Assembly (NCBI GenBank): GCA_025351825.1
Contig: JANXVE010000129.1
Span: 1 to 47,601, forward strand
Reading direction: 5' to 3'
DNA length: 47,601 nt
Origin: Chamaesiphon sp. 341R_metabat_111
GTDB taxonomy: Bacteria; Cyanobacteriota; Cyanobacteriia; Cyanobacteriales; Chamaesiphonaceae
Position numbers and translations under genes: made by a program. Shown here piece by piece: positions 19,238-26,117 of this stretch. The notes below the pieces were generated by a model, which was given only the letters and a program-made list of their open reading frames with translations, made no database searches and was not told the DNA's origin. How positions within the stretch are numbered: position 1 is the stretch's first letter; the number at the start of each line of letters is the position of its first letter.

Positions 19238-19759
19238 CTACAGAGAATCAACTTTTTCAATGCGATCGCGAATATCATTGAGATCGATATAGCGATCGGT
19301 GACATTCCTCAGCTCTCTGGCGATCATTCCTTCGGTTGAGATGACGGTGATATGGGTATTCTTGGATCTGAGTAGCTCGATCGCCCGCTCAAAGTCACCA
19401 TCACCGCTGAATAGTACCACTCGATTGTACTGATCTACAGTATTAAACATATCGACCACAATTTCAATATCTAGATTCGCCTTCTGAGAATAGCGACCAG
19501 ATGTATCATCGTAATACTCTTTGAGGATTTTGGTGCGGACTGTATAGCCGAGACTGATCAGCGCATCCCGAAAGCCCCGTTGGTCTTGAGCGTCTTTGAG
19601 TCCAGTATACCAAAAAGCATTGATCAGCATCAATTCTGGTTCTTTCGTAAAATACTCCAGCACGCGCCGAGGATCGAAAAACCACCCATTCTTTTGTTGG
19701 GCATAAAACATATTATTGCCGTCCACAAAGATGGAGAGACGGTTAGCAGCAGAAAACAT
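19238..19759 (-). CDS. NYN-domain protein (LabA/DUF88 family)
   Basis: 173 residues covering one NYN (PIN-like ribonuclease) domain: LSIFVDGNNMFYA at the start, DIEIVVDMF in the middle and LFSGDGDFERAIELL near the end supply the acidic metal-binding residues. LabA-type proteins act in circadian output in Synechococcus; others are predicted RNases. The N-terminus begins MFSAANRLSIFVDGNNM. Confidence 0.85.
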   Translation of the reverse strand: MFSAANRLSIFVDGNNMFYAQQKNGWFFDPRRVLEYFTKEPELMLINAFWYTGLKDAQDQRGFRDALISLGYTVRTKILKEYYDDTSGRYSQKANLDIEIVVDMFNTVDQYNRVVLFSGDGDFERAIELLRSKNTHITVISTEGMIARELRNVTDRYIDLNDIRDRIEKVDSL

Positions 19760-20493
19760 TATAATAGTACCTATGTTATTTCTTATAAGTTAAATTAGGC
19801 AGATCTAATATCTATTTCATCTGGATTGAGCCAAATTAGATTGACACAAATAACTAGGGTCTGGGATTATCCAACCATAGAGTTATAGAGGATGTAGATA
19901 CGATCTTTGGTGCTTAATTTAGCTAGTTAATTTTAAAGATATAGAAATTAAGTATGAGGATTCTGGCTTTGTAGATAGATATTTATCCGCTACAACAGCC
20001 GTCTAAAGAGTTAGATAATTAATAAAAATGGAGGAGTAACGCAATTTAGCGCGGGTAGAACTCCCTCAAAAAATATTTAACAGTTAGCATAATAGTTAGG
20101 AGAATATGTATATATGGCTTTCATCTTACCAAACTTCGACTACTTCAGCTCAAGTTCTTCACATTACGGCTTGAAGGCGATCGTGATTAGTATGGATGCT
20201 CGGAGATTGGTCGATCTGAGCTGTCAAACACTAACGAGCCAAAACTAGTAGAAATATCGCTGGGGCAGATAGGTCCCTAATCACAGATCGTAGTTAGTGA
20301 CTAAAATTCGGGTATGCTGATGTTGACGATCTAATCAAATCTTGTAGTTTCAGGGCAATTGCAACCTTTTTGCCATGAAATTGAGTCTAGATCTATATAA
20401 GTATTGTCTTGTCGATTTTATTATTCGGATGGAACCTCCGAATAAAACCGCCGCTTAAACCCCGTCCATAACTAGCCGATCGATTTTCGTAAT
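19760..20493. other. Long intergenic region between divergent genes
   Basis: About 730 bp with no recognised gene family. It holds one possible 44-codon frame (20114-20248) and a 9-bp hairpin (TTATTCGGA at 20421-20429 with its complement at 20437-20445). Promoters for the two divergent flanking genes must lie here. Confidence 0.5.
20114..20248 (+). CDS. Possible small protein, 44 residues
   Basis: ATG 20114 begins MAFILPNFDYFSSSSSHYG and ends at TAG 20246-20248. AGGAG lies 11 bp upstream. It does not match the small photosystem or cytochrome subunits I know and has no membrane helix. Could be chance; listed because it is the only frame with a ribosome site in a 730-bp gap. Confidence 0.2.
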   Translation: MAFILPNFDYFSSSSSHYGLKAIVISMDARRLVDLSCQTLTSQN

Positions 20494-21108
20494 ATGATAG
20501 CATCGCCGATCAATGGCCCTATGTCCGAGTCACTCATGGGGGTACTAGAAACTCTGCCAAATCCAGGTATTGCGGGAGCTGCATGTCCACGCCGCACTAG
20601 GGTGGAACTCGATCTGATGCTACTGGCGATCGAAGCGATCGAATCTAGCAGCTCAGAGCAAATTTTAGAGCTTGCTAAAGAATTAAACTTGGATGACACG
20701 ATTAAAAATCGGATCGTGCTGTGGCGGATGCGATCGACTAATCCGATGCGTCGCGCCCATACCCGTCGCAATTTATCAGTCAATGAAGCCAAGGCTCTCA
20801 GCGCGATTTGTTGCAGATTGGCAAGTCGGTTGACAGTGACGATTCGGCAGCTCTTACTCGCCCAGCAGCAGCTCAGTATCAAGCAAATTCCACCAGAGTG
20901 CAATTTCAGACTCTCTGAATATCTCGATCGTTTTCGTGCTCATTTTCGGAGTCGGATGAATCCCCGCCGCACCAAAGTGGCAATTTATCAAGATGATGAT
21001 GAGTTAAACCAATTGGCAATCTCATTGCTGGGCAAACTACTTTTTTGTACTGGAACACTCGGTACTCAAAGGTTGTGGATGAGTCTATTTGATGGAGAAG
21101 TCAAATAG
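20494..21108 (+). CDS. DUF3038 family protein
   Basis: 204 residues. The core CPRRTRVELDLMLLAIEAIE, then LWRMRSTNPMRRAHTRR, FRAHFRSRMNPRR and the terminal LLFCTGTLGTQRLWMSLFDGEV match the cyanobacteria-specific DUF3038 family as I remember it. Largely helical and basic. Function unknown. Confidence 0.75.
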   Translation: MIASPINGPMSESLMGVLETLPNPGIAGAACPRRTRVELDLMLLAIEAIESSSSEQILELAKELNLDDTIKNRIVLWRMRSTNPMRRAHTRRNLSVNEAKALSAICCRLASRLTVTIRQLLLAQQQLSIKQIPPECNFRLSEYLDRFRAHFRSRMNPRRTKVAIYQDDDELNQLAISLLGKLLFCTGTLGTQRLWMSLFDGEVK

Positions 21109-21209
21109 GATCTAGCGATTACGGATATTACCCCGATCGAATCATGAGAGCTAGCTTAATGGTTCGTTACAATAGAAACAATCGATGTTTTGAGTAGCAG
21201 GTGACTGTG

Positions 21210-22334
21210 ATGAATGGTAATATCCGTGTCGGATCATTGTTTGGCATTCCTTTCTACGTTAACCCTTCGTGGTTCTTGGTGTTGGCGTTGGTAACGTGGA
21301 GCTATGGTACTGGTTTGGCGGAACAGTTCCCCAATCTGCCAGGGAATAGTCCGTTATTGTTGGGATTGGTTACGGCAATACTGATGTTTAGTTCCGTCCT
21401 CGCTCATGAGCTGGGACACAGCTTTGTGGCGATTAAGCAGGGGATTAAAGTCGATTCGATTACCTTGTTCATTTTTGGCGGATTGGCCAGCTTAGAGAAG
21501 GAATCTGAGACACCAGCAGCCGCTTTTTGGGTGGCGATCGCTGGCCCTGCGGTTAGTTTATTATTATTTGGGCTGCTGACGACGATCGGCTTTGCAGGTC
21601 ACATTACTGGCCCTCTAGCCGCAATTATCGCAGTACTCGCCGCAATTAATTTATCATTGGGTTTATTCAACCTGATTCCTGGACTACCTCTCGATGGTGG
21701 GAATATTCTCAAAGCGATCGTTTGGAAAGTTACTGGCAATCAGTACAAAGGTGTAAAAATCGCTAGTATTGTCGGTCAAGGTTTTGGTTGGGTAGCAATC
21801 TTATCGGGACTAGTACCGATCCTGTTGTACGGTAATTTCGACAATATCTGGAACTTGCTCATCGGTTCGTTCCTACTCCAAAATGCTGGTCGCTCTGCTC
21901 AATTTGCCCGAGTCCAAGAGCGGTTAACCGGATTAACTGTCGGCGATGCAATCACCCCCAACAGTCCGATGATCGCTGATGATATTACGCTCCGAGAATT
22001 TGTAGATCGGCGTACCCTGACTGGTAGTAACTGGCAGAAGTTTCTCGTTACAAATGAGTCTGGGCATCTCGTCGGTGAATTGGCATTGGACGCGCTCAAG
22101 GCTGTGCGATCGGATCGATGGGCGCATACTTTAGTGGGCGAGATTATGGAAACAGTTGAGCCATCTACGATTATCATTAGCGATCGACCATTATTACAAG
22201 CGATCGAACAATTGGAATCCAAGCATGTGACGACGTTGAGTGTGACCAACAGCGATGGTATTCTGCTCGGACTATTGGAGAAATCTGCTGTTATCAATCT
22301 CTTGCACCGTCAACCTCAAGCTAATCCTGCCTAG
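21210..22334 (+). CDS. Site-2 protease family metalloprotease (M50) with C-terminal CBS domains
   Basis: 374 residues from ATG 21210 (GTG 21201 is an alternative; AGCAGG sits 8 bp before the ATG). Six or so membrane helices carry the zinc motif HELGH (66-70) and the second motif LIPGLPLDGGN. After about residue 220 the protein is soluble with a CBS pair (for example VGDAITPNSPMI and VGEIMETVEPSTI). It is an intramembrane-cleaving protease of the sporulation-factor IVFB/Rip1-like type with ligand-sensing CBS domains. Substrate unknown. Confidence 0.9.
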   Translation: MNGNIRVGSLFGIPFYVNPSWFLVLALVTWSYGTGLAEQFPNLPGNSPLLLGLVTAILMFSSVLAHELGHSFVAIKQGIKVDSITLFIFGGLASLEKESETPAAAFWVAIAGPAVSLLLFGLLTTIGFAGHITGPLAAIIAVLAAINLSLGLFNLIPGLPLDGGNILKAIVWKVTGNQYKGVKIASIVGQGFGWVAILSGLVPILLYGNFDNIWNLLIGSFLLQNAGRSAQFARVQERLTGLTVGDAITPNSPMIADDITLREFVDRRTLTGSNWQKFLVTNESGHLVGELALDALKAVRSDRWAHTLVGEIMETVEPSTIIISDRPLLQAIEQLESKHVTTLSVTNSDGILLGLLEKSAVINLLHRQPQANPA

Positions 22335-22392
22335 AGATATTTGTCGATCGAAATATGTTAGCAGCGGTTGAAACCACTGCTAGTGGTGCAAA

Positions 22393-22408
22393 GTCCGCCT
22401 ACGCGGAC
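22393..22408 (+). terminator. GTCCGC-CTAC-GCGGAC hairpin
   Basis: A 6-bp perfect stem with a 4-nt loop about 60 bp after the protease stop. This hairpin word is frequent between cyanobacterial genes. No T-run follows. Confidence 0.4.
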
Positions 22409-22514
22409 TGACTGGATTGAAGTTGCTGCTAATTTTGGTATTTCGATCGAATGATGTCGATTGTCTGTTCGAGATATGTTATTATACTGGGGTGGCAAAT
22501 TAACTGGCCCAAAT

Positions 22515-22585
22515 GCGAGCGTAGTTTAGTGGTAAAACTACAGCCTTCCAAGCTGTTGTTGTGGGTTCGATTCCCACCGCTCGCT
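22515..22585 (+). tRNA. tRNA-Gly(UCC)
   Basis: 71 nt with a complete cloverleaf: acceptor GCGAGCG pairs with CGCTCGC; anticodon stem ACAGC/GCTGT with loop CTTCCAA, anticodon TCC; T-arm GTGGGTTCGATTCCCAC. CCA is not encoded. It is the attachment locus of the CAST: 16 nt (22549-22564, anticodon loop to T stem) equal the spacer of the element's homing guide, and the element starts 27 bp after the gene. The gene is left intact. Confidence 0.97.
22549..22564 (+). other. Protospacer of the CAST homing guide inside tRNA-Gly
   Basis: CAAGCTGTTGTTGTGG at 22549-22564 is identical to the sequence directly after the degenerate repeat (minus strand 22842-22827). The 5'-flanking triplet is TTC (22546-22548), not the GTN described for ShCAST. 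Sixty-three bases (22549-22611) separate the PAM edge from the transposon end. Confidence 0.9.
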
Positions 22586-22606
22586 TACCCTCAAAGCCTT
22601 ATCCCG

Positions 22607-22611
22607 TATCA
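22607..22611. other. Predicted 5-bp target-site duplication (TATCA)
   Basis: The five bases directly outside the TGTACA end. Tn7-like elements duplicate 5 bp. The partner copy should adjoin the tnsB-side end, which is beyond the window. Confidence 0.55.
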
Positions 22612-22695
22612 TGTACATTAACTAATTATTTGTCACTGTTAACACATTAGTGTCAATTTAACTAATTATTTGTCACTGTTAACTAATTAGTGTCA
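22612..22695. mobile_element. CAST terminal region, guide-side (right) end with TnsB-type repeats
   Basis: Begins with TGTACA (22612-22617), the terminus typical of V-K elements. Four TnsB-like sites ending in TGTCA follow: 22618-22635, 22641-22655, 22658-22675 and 22679-22695. Sites one and three sit in an exact 26-bp direct repeat (22618-22643 and 22658-22683, 40-bp period). The arrangement is like the published right ends of ShCAST-type elements. Confidence 0.88.
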
Positions 22696-22703
22696 TTATT
22701 CAC

Positions 22704-22796
22704 GTAAGCTGTCGAACATTTAAAACACTCTTTTTGTCCTCTACAACCCTTGTTATAAGGGATTCAGTCAAAATATTTGGATGACAGACAGCTTAC
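22704..22796. repeat. 10-bp inverted repeat inside the CAST right end
   Basis: GTAAGCTGTC at 22704-22713 and its exact complement at 22787-22796 enclose 73 bp that include a smaller hairpin CCCTT-GTTAT-AAGGG (22747-22761). It lies between the TnsB sites and the homing spacer; it could end the guide transcript, but no T-run is evident. Confidence 0.5.
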
Positions 22797-22826
22797 AACC
22801 ATCAGTGCATGGCGATATTTACATCA

Positions 22827-22880
22827 CCACAACAACAGCTTGCTTTCAACTATTCTTATTTTAACCATAGCAATCCTAAA
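22827..22880 (-). ncRNA. Delocalised homing guide: degenerate CRISPR repeat + 16-nt spacer
   Basis: On the minus strand a degenerate repeat ends AAGAATAGTTGAAAG (from about 22880 to 22843), sharing the GTTGAAAG end with the array repeats. The next 16 nt (22842-22827) equal the tRNA-Gly sequence 22549-22564, then identity stops. Separated short-spacer guides near the array that target tRNA genes are known for V-K CASTs and direct insertion into the attachment site. Its repeat pairs through ten Watson-Crick pairs (AAGAATAGTT) with the tracrRNA anti-repeat at 23339-23348. Confidence 0.9.
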
Positions 22881-22957
22881 TCAGTTGCGAATGATGGCTC
22901 TATTCTCAGAAAGGGTTTGAGCGACGTAAAACTCAGTAACTCAAATAGGATCTGTCA

Positions 22958-23138
22958 CTTTCAACCACTCCTTACGAAGAAGGATGGTTGCGACCTGGCA
23001 GCAGCAATTAACTTTGATAACGCCCGATCCTTTCAACCACTCCTTACGAAGAAGGATGGTTGCGACATCGCTATCTGCTCGATCGCGAACATTACTACCC
23101 CCTTTCAACCACTCCTTACGAAGAAGGATGGTTGCGAC
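22958..23138 (-). CRISPR. Type V-K CRISPR array, three 37-bp repeats and two 35-bp spacers
   Basis: Identical repeats at 22958-22994, 23030-23066 and 23102-23138; spacers 22995-23029 and 23067-23101. Read on the minus strand (same as cas12k) each repeat starts GTCGCAACCATCC and ends GGAGTGGTTGAAAG, the typical V-K repeat end. The repeat contains an internal CCTT...AAGG stem. Sequence after the last repeat (22957 downwards) may be a third, terminal spacer. The spacers have no match I can see within the window. Confidence 0.96.
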
Positions 23139-23336
23139 AGCGGTTATGAATCGAGTATGCCCCAAAAGGATTTGAGGTGTGTCGATCGCGAACCTAGTCA
23201 ATCAGACTTCTCGTGCTAGACCTCGATAGAACAATCTGGCGATCTAAATCACTCAGAAGCATCATTTAGTCTAGATTTGAAGATTCAGCGCGAACCTCCC
23301 AGGAAAGTTGCCCTTACTATGGGTTCGCGCGAACTT
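23139..23336 (-). promoter_or_regulatory. Array leader region between tracrRNA and CRISPR array
   Basis: About 200 bp without a gene. It has inverted GCGCGAACC (23288-23296) / GGTTCGCGC (23322-23330) and the palindrome GTTCGCGCGAAC (23323-23334), which could fold at the 3' side of the tracrRNA or terminate it. The array promoter, if separate, would be here. Confidence 0.45.
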
Positions 23337-23563
23337 CAAAGAATAGTTTCCACAAATGTGGATGATTTGGTAGCTACTGAGCAGTAAACCTGCATCCGTA
23401 TTGCTGGGAGCGCACCTGATTCCTGTCTGAAAGAGACAGCAGCATCGAGACTTGCAGCTACCAGGGTCAGAAAGTAAAACAGTATCTCTACTGTCAAACA
23501 AACCCTCATTTAACACGTTGGAGCGGTTATTGCTAACATTCAACGCGGCGCGATTAATAATAC
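23337..23563 (-). ncRNA. tracrRNA of the type V-K system
   Basis: The minus strand downstream of cas12k carries, in order, blocks I recognise from ShCAST-type tracrRNA: TTAAT-CGCGCCGC, GTTAAATGAGGGTT, TTTGAC...ACTG, TTTCTGACCCTGGTAGCTGC, GATGCTGCTGTC, GACAGGA, GGTGCGCTCCCAGCAATA, TTTACTGCT..AGTAGCTACC and AAATCA, then a CCACATTTGTGG stem and an anti-repeat AACTATTCTTTG (23348-23337). The length of about 225 nt agrees with known examples. Ends are approximate. The anti-repeat pairs with both the array repeats (12 pairs, four G-U) and the homing repeat (10 pairs, none G-U). Confidence 0.92.
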
Positions 23564-23597
23564 TTACATTCTATTTTCTAGGTACAAAATTAGCAAG

Positions 23598-25460
23598 TTA
23601 AGAAACTGCTCTTTTGGCATATGCAGATAGGGCAATTTCCCTGGCTCGTTCGTTAGGACTTGCTCTGGCTGGCTGACTACCATACTCGATCGCAATTCCA
23701 GACTGTGCTGCTTTACTAATAATTGATTCGCTCAGACGATTGTAGCTCCAATTATGGAGGCTGATTCGTACTTGTTTGACATATTTTTTTTGCCCTTCCA
23801 GATAGTCAGGAATTTTTAGCTGTGCCATTGCATCTACTTCATTTTGGATACTCAAGCGAATTTGGTCTAGTTTTGGTAATGCAATACTATCAGCTTGGTA
23901 GATTTGAGCTAATTCGACGATCGATTTAGCAAATAATCGATCGAGATGTTCTCCCAATTCAGAATTAGAGAACTGCCTCGATAAACCTTGCTTTTGAGCT
24001 TTATGGCTTGAATGTCGTTGCTGGGTTTGAAGATTCCGTTGACGATTTACAAGTCGATAATTGTCGCCTAATAACTGTTTGGTATTGCGATAAGCGATGA
24101 TATCTCTAGTTGTTAGGTCGATCGCGATCGCAGTAACGGGAGATTTCAATCCCACACTCACTGCCACCATAATGTTGGACTGTCCCTGATATATAGGCTT
24201 ACTGGAACGGTTAAATGGTCGATCTAGTTTGTCTAGAGTAGATTGAAGGCGTTTAACATAGTTATCTTGAGTGTTGGTACGATCGACCTTTTCCTTCATT
24301 GCGACAAGCTTTTGAGTCGTACCTGCTGCCACTTCTCGCTTGACTAATTCTGTCCCCTCTGCGGTTAAGAGCCGAGTATCTAAGGTACAGGAAAGATACA
24401 ACTGATATACATTCCAAGGTTCTCCCTTATCTTTCCTTGGTGCCCATTGTAATTTAGCCGACCGCAGTAGAAAGAGGCTGCTGGTATGCTGTCTTTTACT
24501 GGCTAACATGGTTTGGTAGTCAGACAAGAATCGTTGGAAGTAATGTAGTTGTCTTTGACCACAACCAATCGTAAATTCATGTTCGCTAATACCGCCGATA
24601 TGCAGACCAATCTTGTCTTGTTGGGTACCAAGCCACATTAAGTCCATATTGCTTTCCAATACGATCGGAAATGGAACTAAATTTGGTCTTGCCAATAATT
24701 GGGACTGCCATCTTGAAGCTTCAGCATTATCGATCGGAACGTCTCTGGTTGCTAATTCTAAAGTAGTGAGGAATCTCTCTCCTGTGAGATCTCGTCCTTG
24801 CGGCAGACGGTTTTCGAGTTGTTGGGTTAGACGTTTTACTTGATTCTCAATCTTGCTCCGATATTTGAGGAATTTTTGGGGGTCTTTATCGGTCTCTGAA
24901 GGGATTTGACAGCGATTTCTCAGTAAATAGGCAATCGCACTCCGACTTAATAAATCTTCAGTTCGTTCATAAGCTTGGTACAAACTTTTGCGGAGATTTT
25001 TTTGGGATTCTACTGAATTATCAGCAGATTGGTAGCGCAGGAGCAGAGCTTGTGCTTTGCTTCTAATTTGGTCTAAACTTTGTCCACAATCAGCGATAGA
25101 TTCCTCGTCGGTACGCAGCATTCTCAGCCAGGAAATTTTGCCTTTTAATTGCCACTCAACGCGCTTTTGAATTGCCAGCCAGGATTTGAATGTGTAAAGT
25201 ACTGTTTTCTCTGCGGAGATATGAAATTTAGCTGGTTGGTTGCTGAATCGAGGATCTGTTTTGAGTGTCTTAGCTAATTTTGTGACTTCGGCAGTGGGAA
25301 GCTTGCCTTTGCTGCGCCAGGTGGAAAAGTCAGAATGGATAGCAACTAGACGCAATAATTCGTTTACCAGTGGGGTATTACGATCGCTCATCAACTCCCA
25401 GAGATATCGTCGGGCAGTTTCATCGGCAAATAGTCGGCACTGGACAGTGATTTGGCTCAT
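23598..25460 (-). CDS. cas12k: Cas12k, nuclease-inactive CRISPR effector of the V-K transposon
   Basis: 620 residues, close to the ~640 of ShCas12k. N-terminus ITVQCRLFADETARRYLWELMSDRNTPLVNELL, the segment NIMVAVSVGLKSPVTAIAIDLTTRDIIAYRN (degenerate RuvC-I region), RQRNLQTQQRHSSHKAQKQG, and the tail YGSQPARASPNERAREIALSAYAKR are family-typical. It binds the dual guide RNA, finds the target and recruits TniQ/TnsC without cutting DNA. tracrRNA and CRISPR array lie downstream on the same strand; the divergent regulator gene starts 68 bp upstream. Confidence 0.97.
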   Translation of the reverse strand: MSQITVQCRLFADETARRYLWELMSDRNTPLVNELLRLVAIHSDFSTWRSKGKLPTAEVTKLAKTLKTDPRFSNQPAKFHISAEKTVLYTFKSWLAIQKRVEWQLKGKISWLRMLRTDEESIADCGQSLDQIRSKAQALLLRYQSADNSVESQKNLRKSLYQAYERTEDLLSRSAIAYLLRNRCQIPSETDKDPQKFLKYRSKIENQVKRLTQQLENRLPQGRDLTGERFLTTLELATRDVPIDNAEASRWQSQLLARPNLVPFPIVLESNMDLMWLGTQQDKIGLHIGGISEHEFTIGCGQRQLHYFQRFLSDYQTMLASKRQHTSSLFLLRSAKLQWAPRKDKGEPWNVYQLYLSCTLDTRLLTAEGTELVKREVAAGTTQKLVAMKEKVDRTNTQDNYVKRLQSTLDKLDRPFNRSSKPIYQGQSNIMVAVSVGLKSPVTAIAIDLTTRDIIAYRNTKQLLGDNYRLVNRQRNLQTQQRHSSHKAQKQGLSRQFSNSELGEHLDRLFAKSIVELAQIYQADSIALPKLDQIRLSIQNEVDAMAQLKIPDYLEGQKKYVKQVRISLHNWSYNRLSESIISKAAQSGIAIEYGSQPARASPNERAREIALSAYAKRAVS

Positions 25461-25528
25461 AAAGATACTAAGACAACATTTGTTGATGACATATTTGTTT
25501 GGTAGCTGGCTGGGGTACGATCGATACT
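25461..25528. promoter_or_regulatory. Divergent cas12k / CvkR-like promoter region with inverted repeat
   Basis: 68 bp between the two start codons. It contains the palindrome CAACA-TT-TGTTG (25474-25485) 13 bp before the cas12k start. CvkR-type repressors bind a short palindrome at the cas12k promoter, so this is the best operator candidate; the assignment is inference. Confidence 0.5.
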
Positions 25529-25990
25529 ATGCAGGAGCCATTTTTTACTAGTAAGCAAGCAGCAAACATATCGGGCTGCACCTTGCGTCAATTGCAATAT
25601 TGGCGGGAGAAAGAAATTGTTGTGCCCACAGTCAGTTCTCAGGGAACGGGACGGAGCATTTACTACAGTCCGGCGGAGGTTGTAGAACTGGGGATTATGG
25701 AATATTGTCTGGGATCGGGATTAAACATGGAAATCGCCGCTGCTGCTCTCAAATCATTAAAGGACAAGTCCCCCAATCTGATTCAGGCAGTATCCCAGCC
25801 ATGGTTGTTGTCTTGGAATGGACAAAAGAAAACACTGGATGTGGTCGATTTTGATGAAATACAGGCGATAGAGTGGTTGAAAGCAGGTAGAGTCATGATT
25901 CTGCTGCGGTTTGAAGAGGTAGCTTTTCTTCGATCGGTCAAAGATGCGCTAGCTATTTATCATTCGAGACATCGATCGAATCTCGGTTGA
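25529..25990 (+). CDS. cvkR: MerR-type transcriptional regulator, CvkR-like repressor of the CAST
   Basis: 153 residues from ATG 25529 (the frame is open to TTG 25499, but that would cover most of the promoter region). N-terminal MerR winged helix: FFTSKQAANISGCTLRQLQYWREKEIVVP. The rest is a short effector-like domain, not a Cys metal-binding one. CvkR proteins, described from Anabaena (Alr3614), are encoded divergently beside cas12k and repress cas12k and tracrRNA. Position, orientation and family all match. Confidence 0.85.
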   Translation: MQEPFFTSKQAANISGCTLRQLQYWREKEIVVPTVSSQGTGRSIYYSPAEVVELGIMEYCLGSGLNMEIAAAALKSLKDKSPNLIQAVSQPWLLSWNGQKKTLDVVDFDEIQAIEWLKAGRVMILLRFEEVAFLRSVKDALAIYHSRHRSNLG

Positions 25991-26117
25991 TTCTTTTAGG
26001 CATGGTCGATAGATAGTTGACGATACTAGTATAAAACAATTATGTGCTTATTTAACCAGTCTCTCACAAGTTATTTTTTATTTCCAGGTTCCGAGCTAAA
26101 TAATTCCTCTGTACTAT

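Noticed and set aside
20114-20248. Small photosystem or cytochrome subunit (PsaI, PsaM, PetN)
   Set aside because: The peptide has no membrane helix and does not resemble those sequences; kept only as a low-confidence frame.
22809-23219. 136-residue plus-strand frame with three repeats of FQPLLTKKDGCD
   Set aside because: The repeated peptide is the translation of the CRISPR repeats; the array is read on the other strand.
23598-25460. Cas12-type nuclease or TnpB of a defence CRISPR system
   Set aside because: Sequence, tracrRNA, repeat end, CvkR-like neighbour and tnsB/tnsC/tniQ all fit Cas12k; no cas1, cas2 or cas4 is present.
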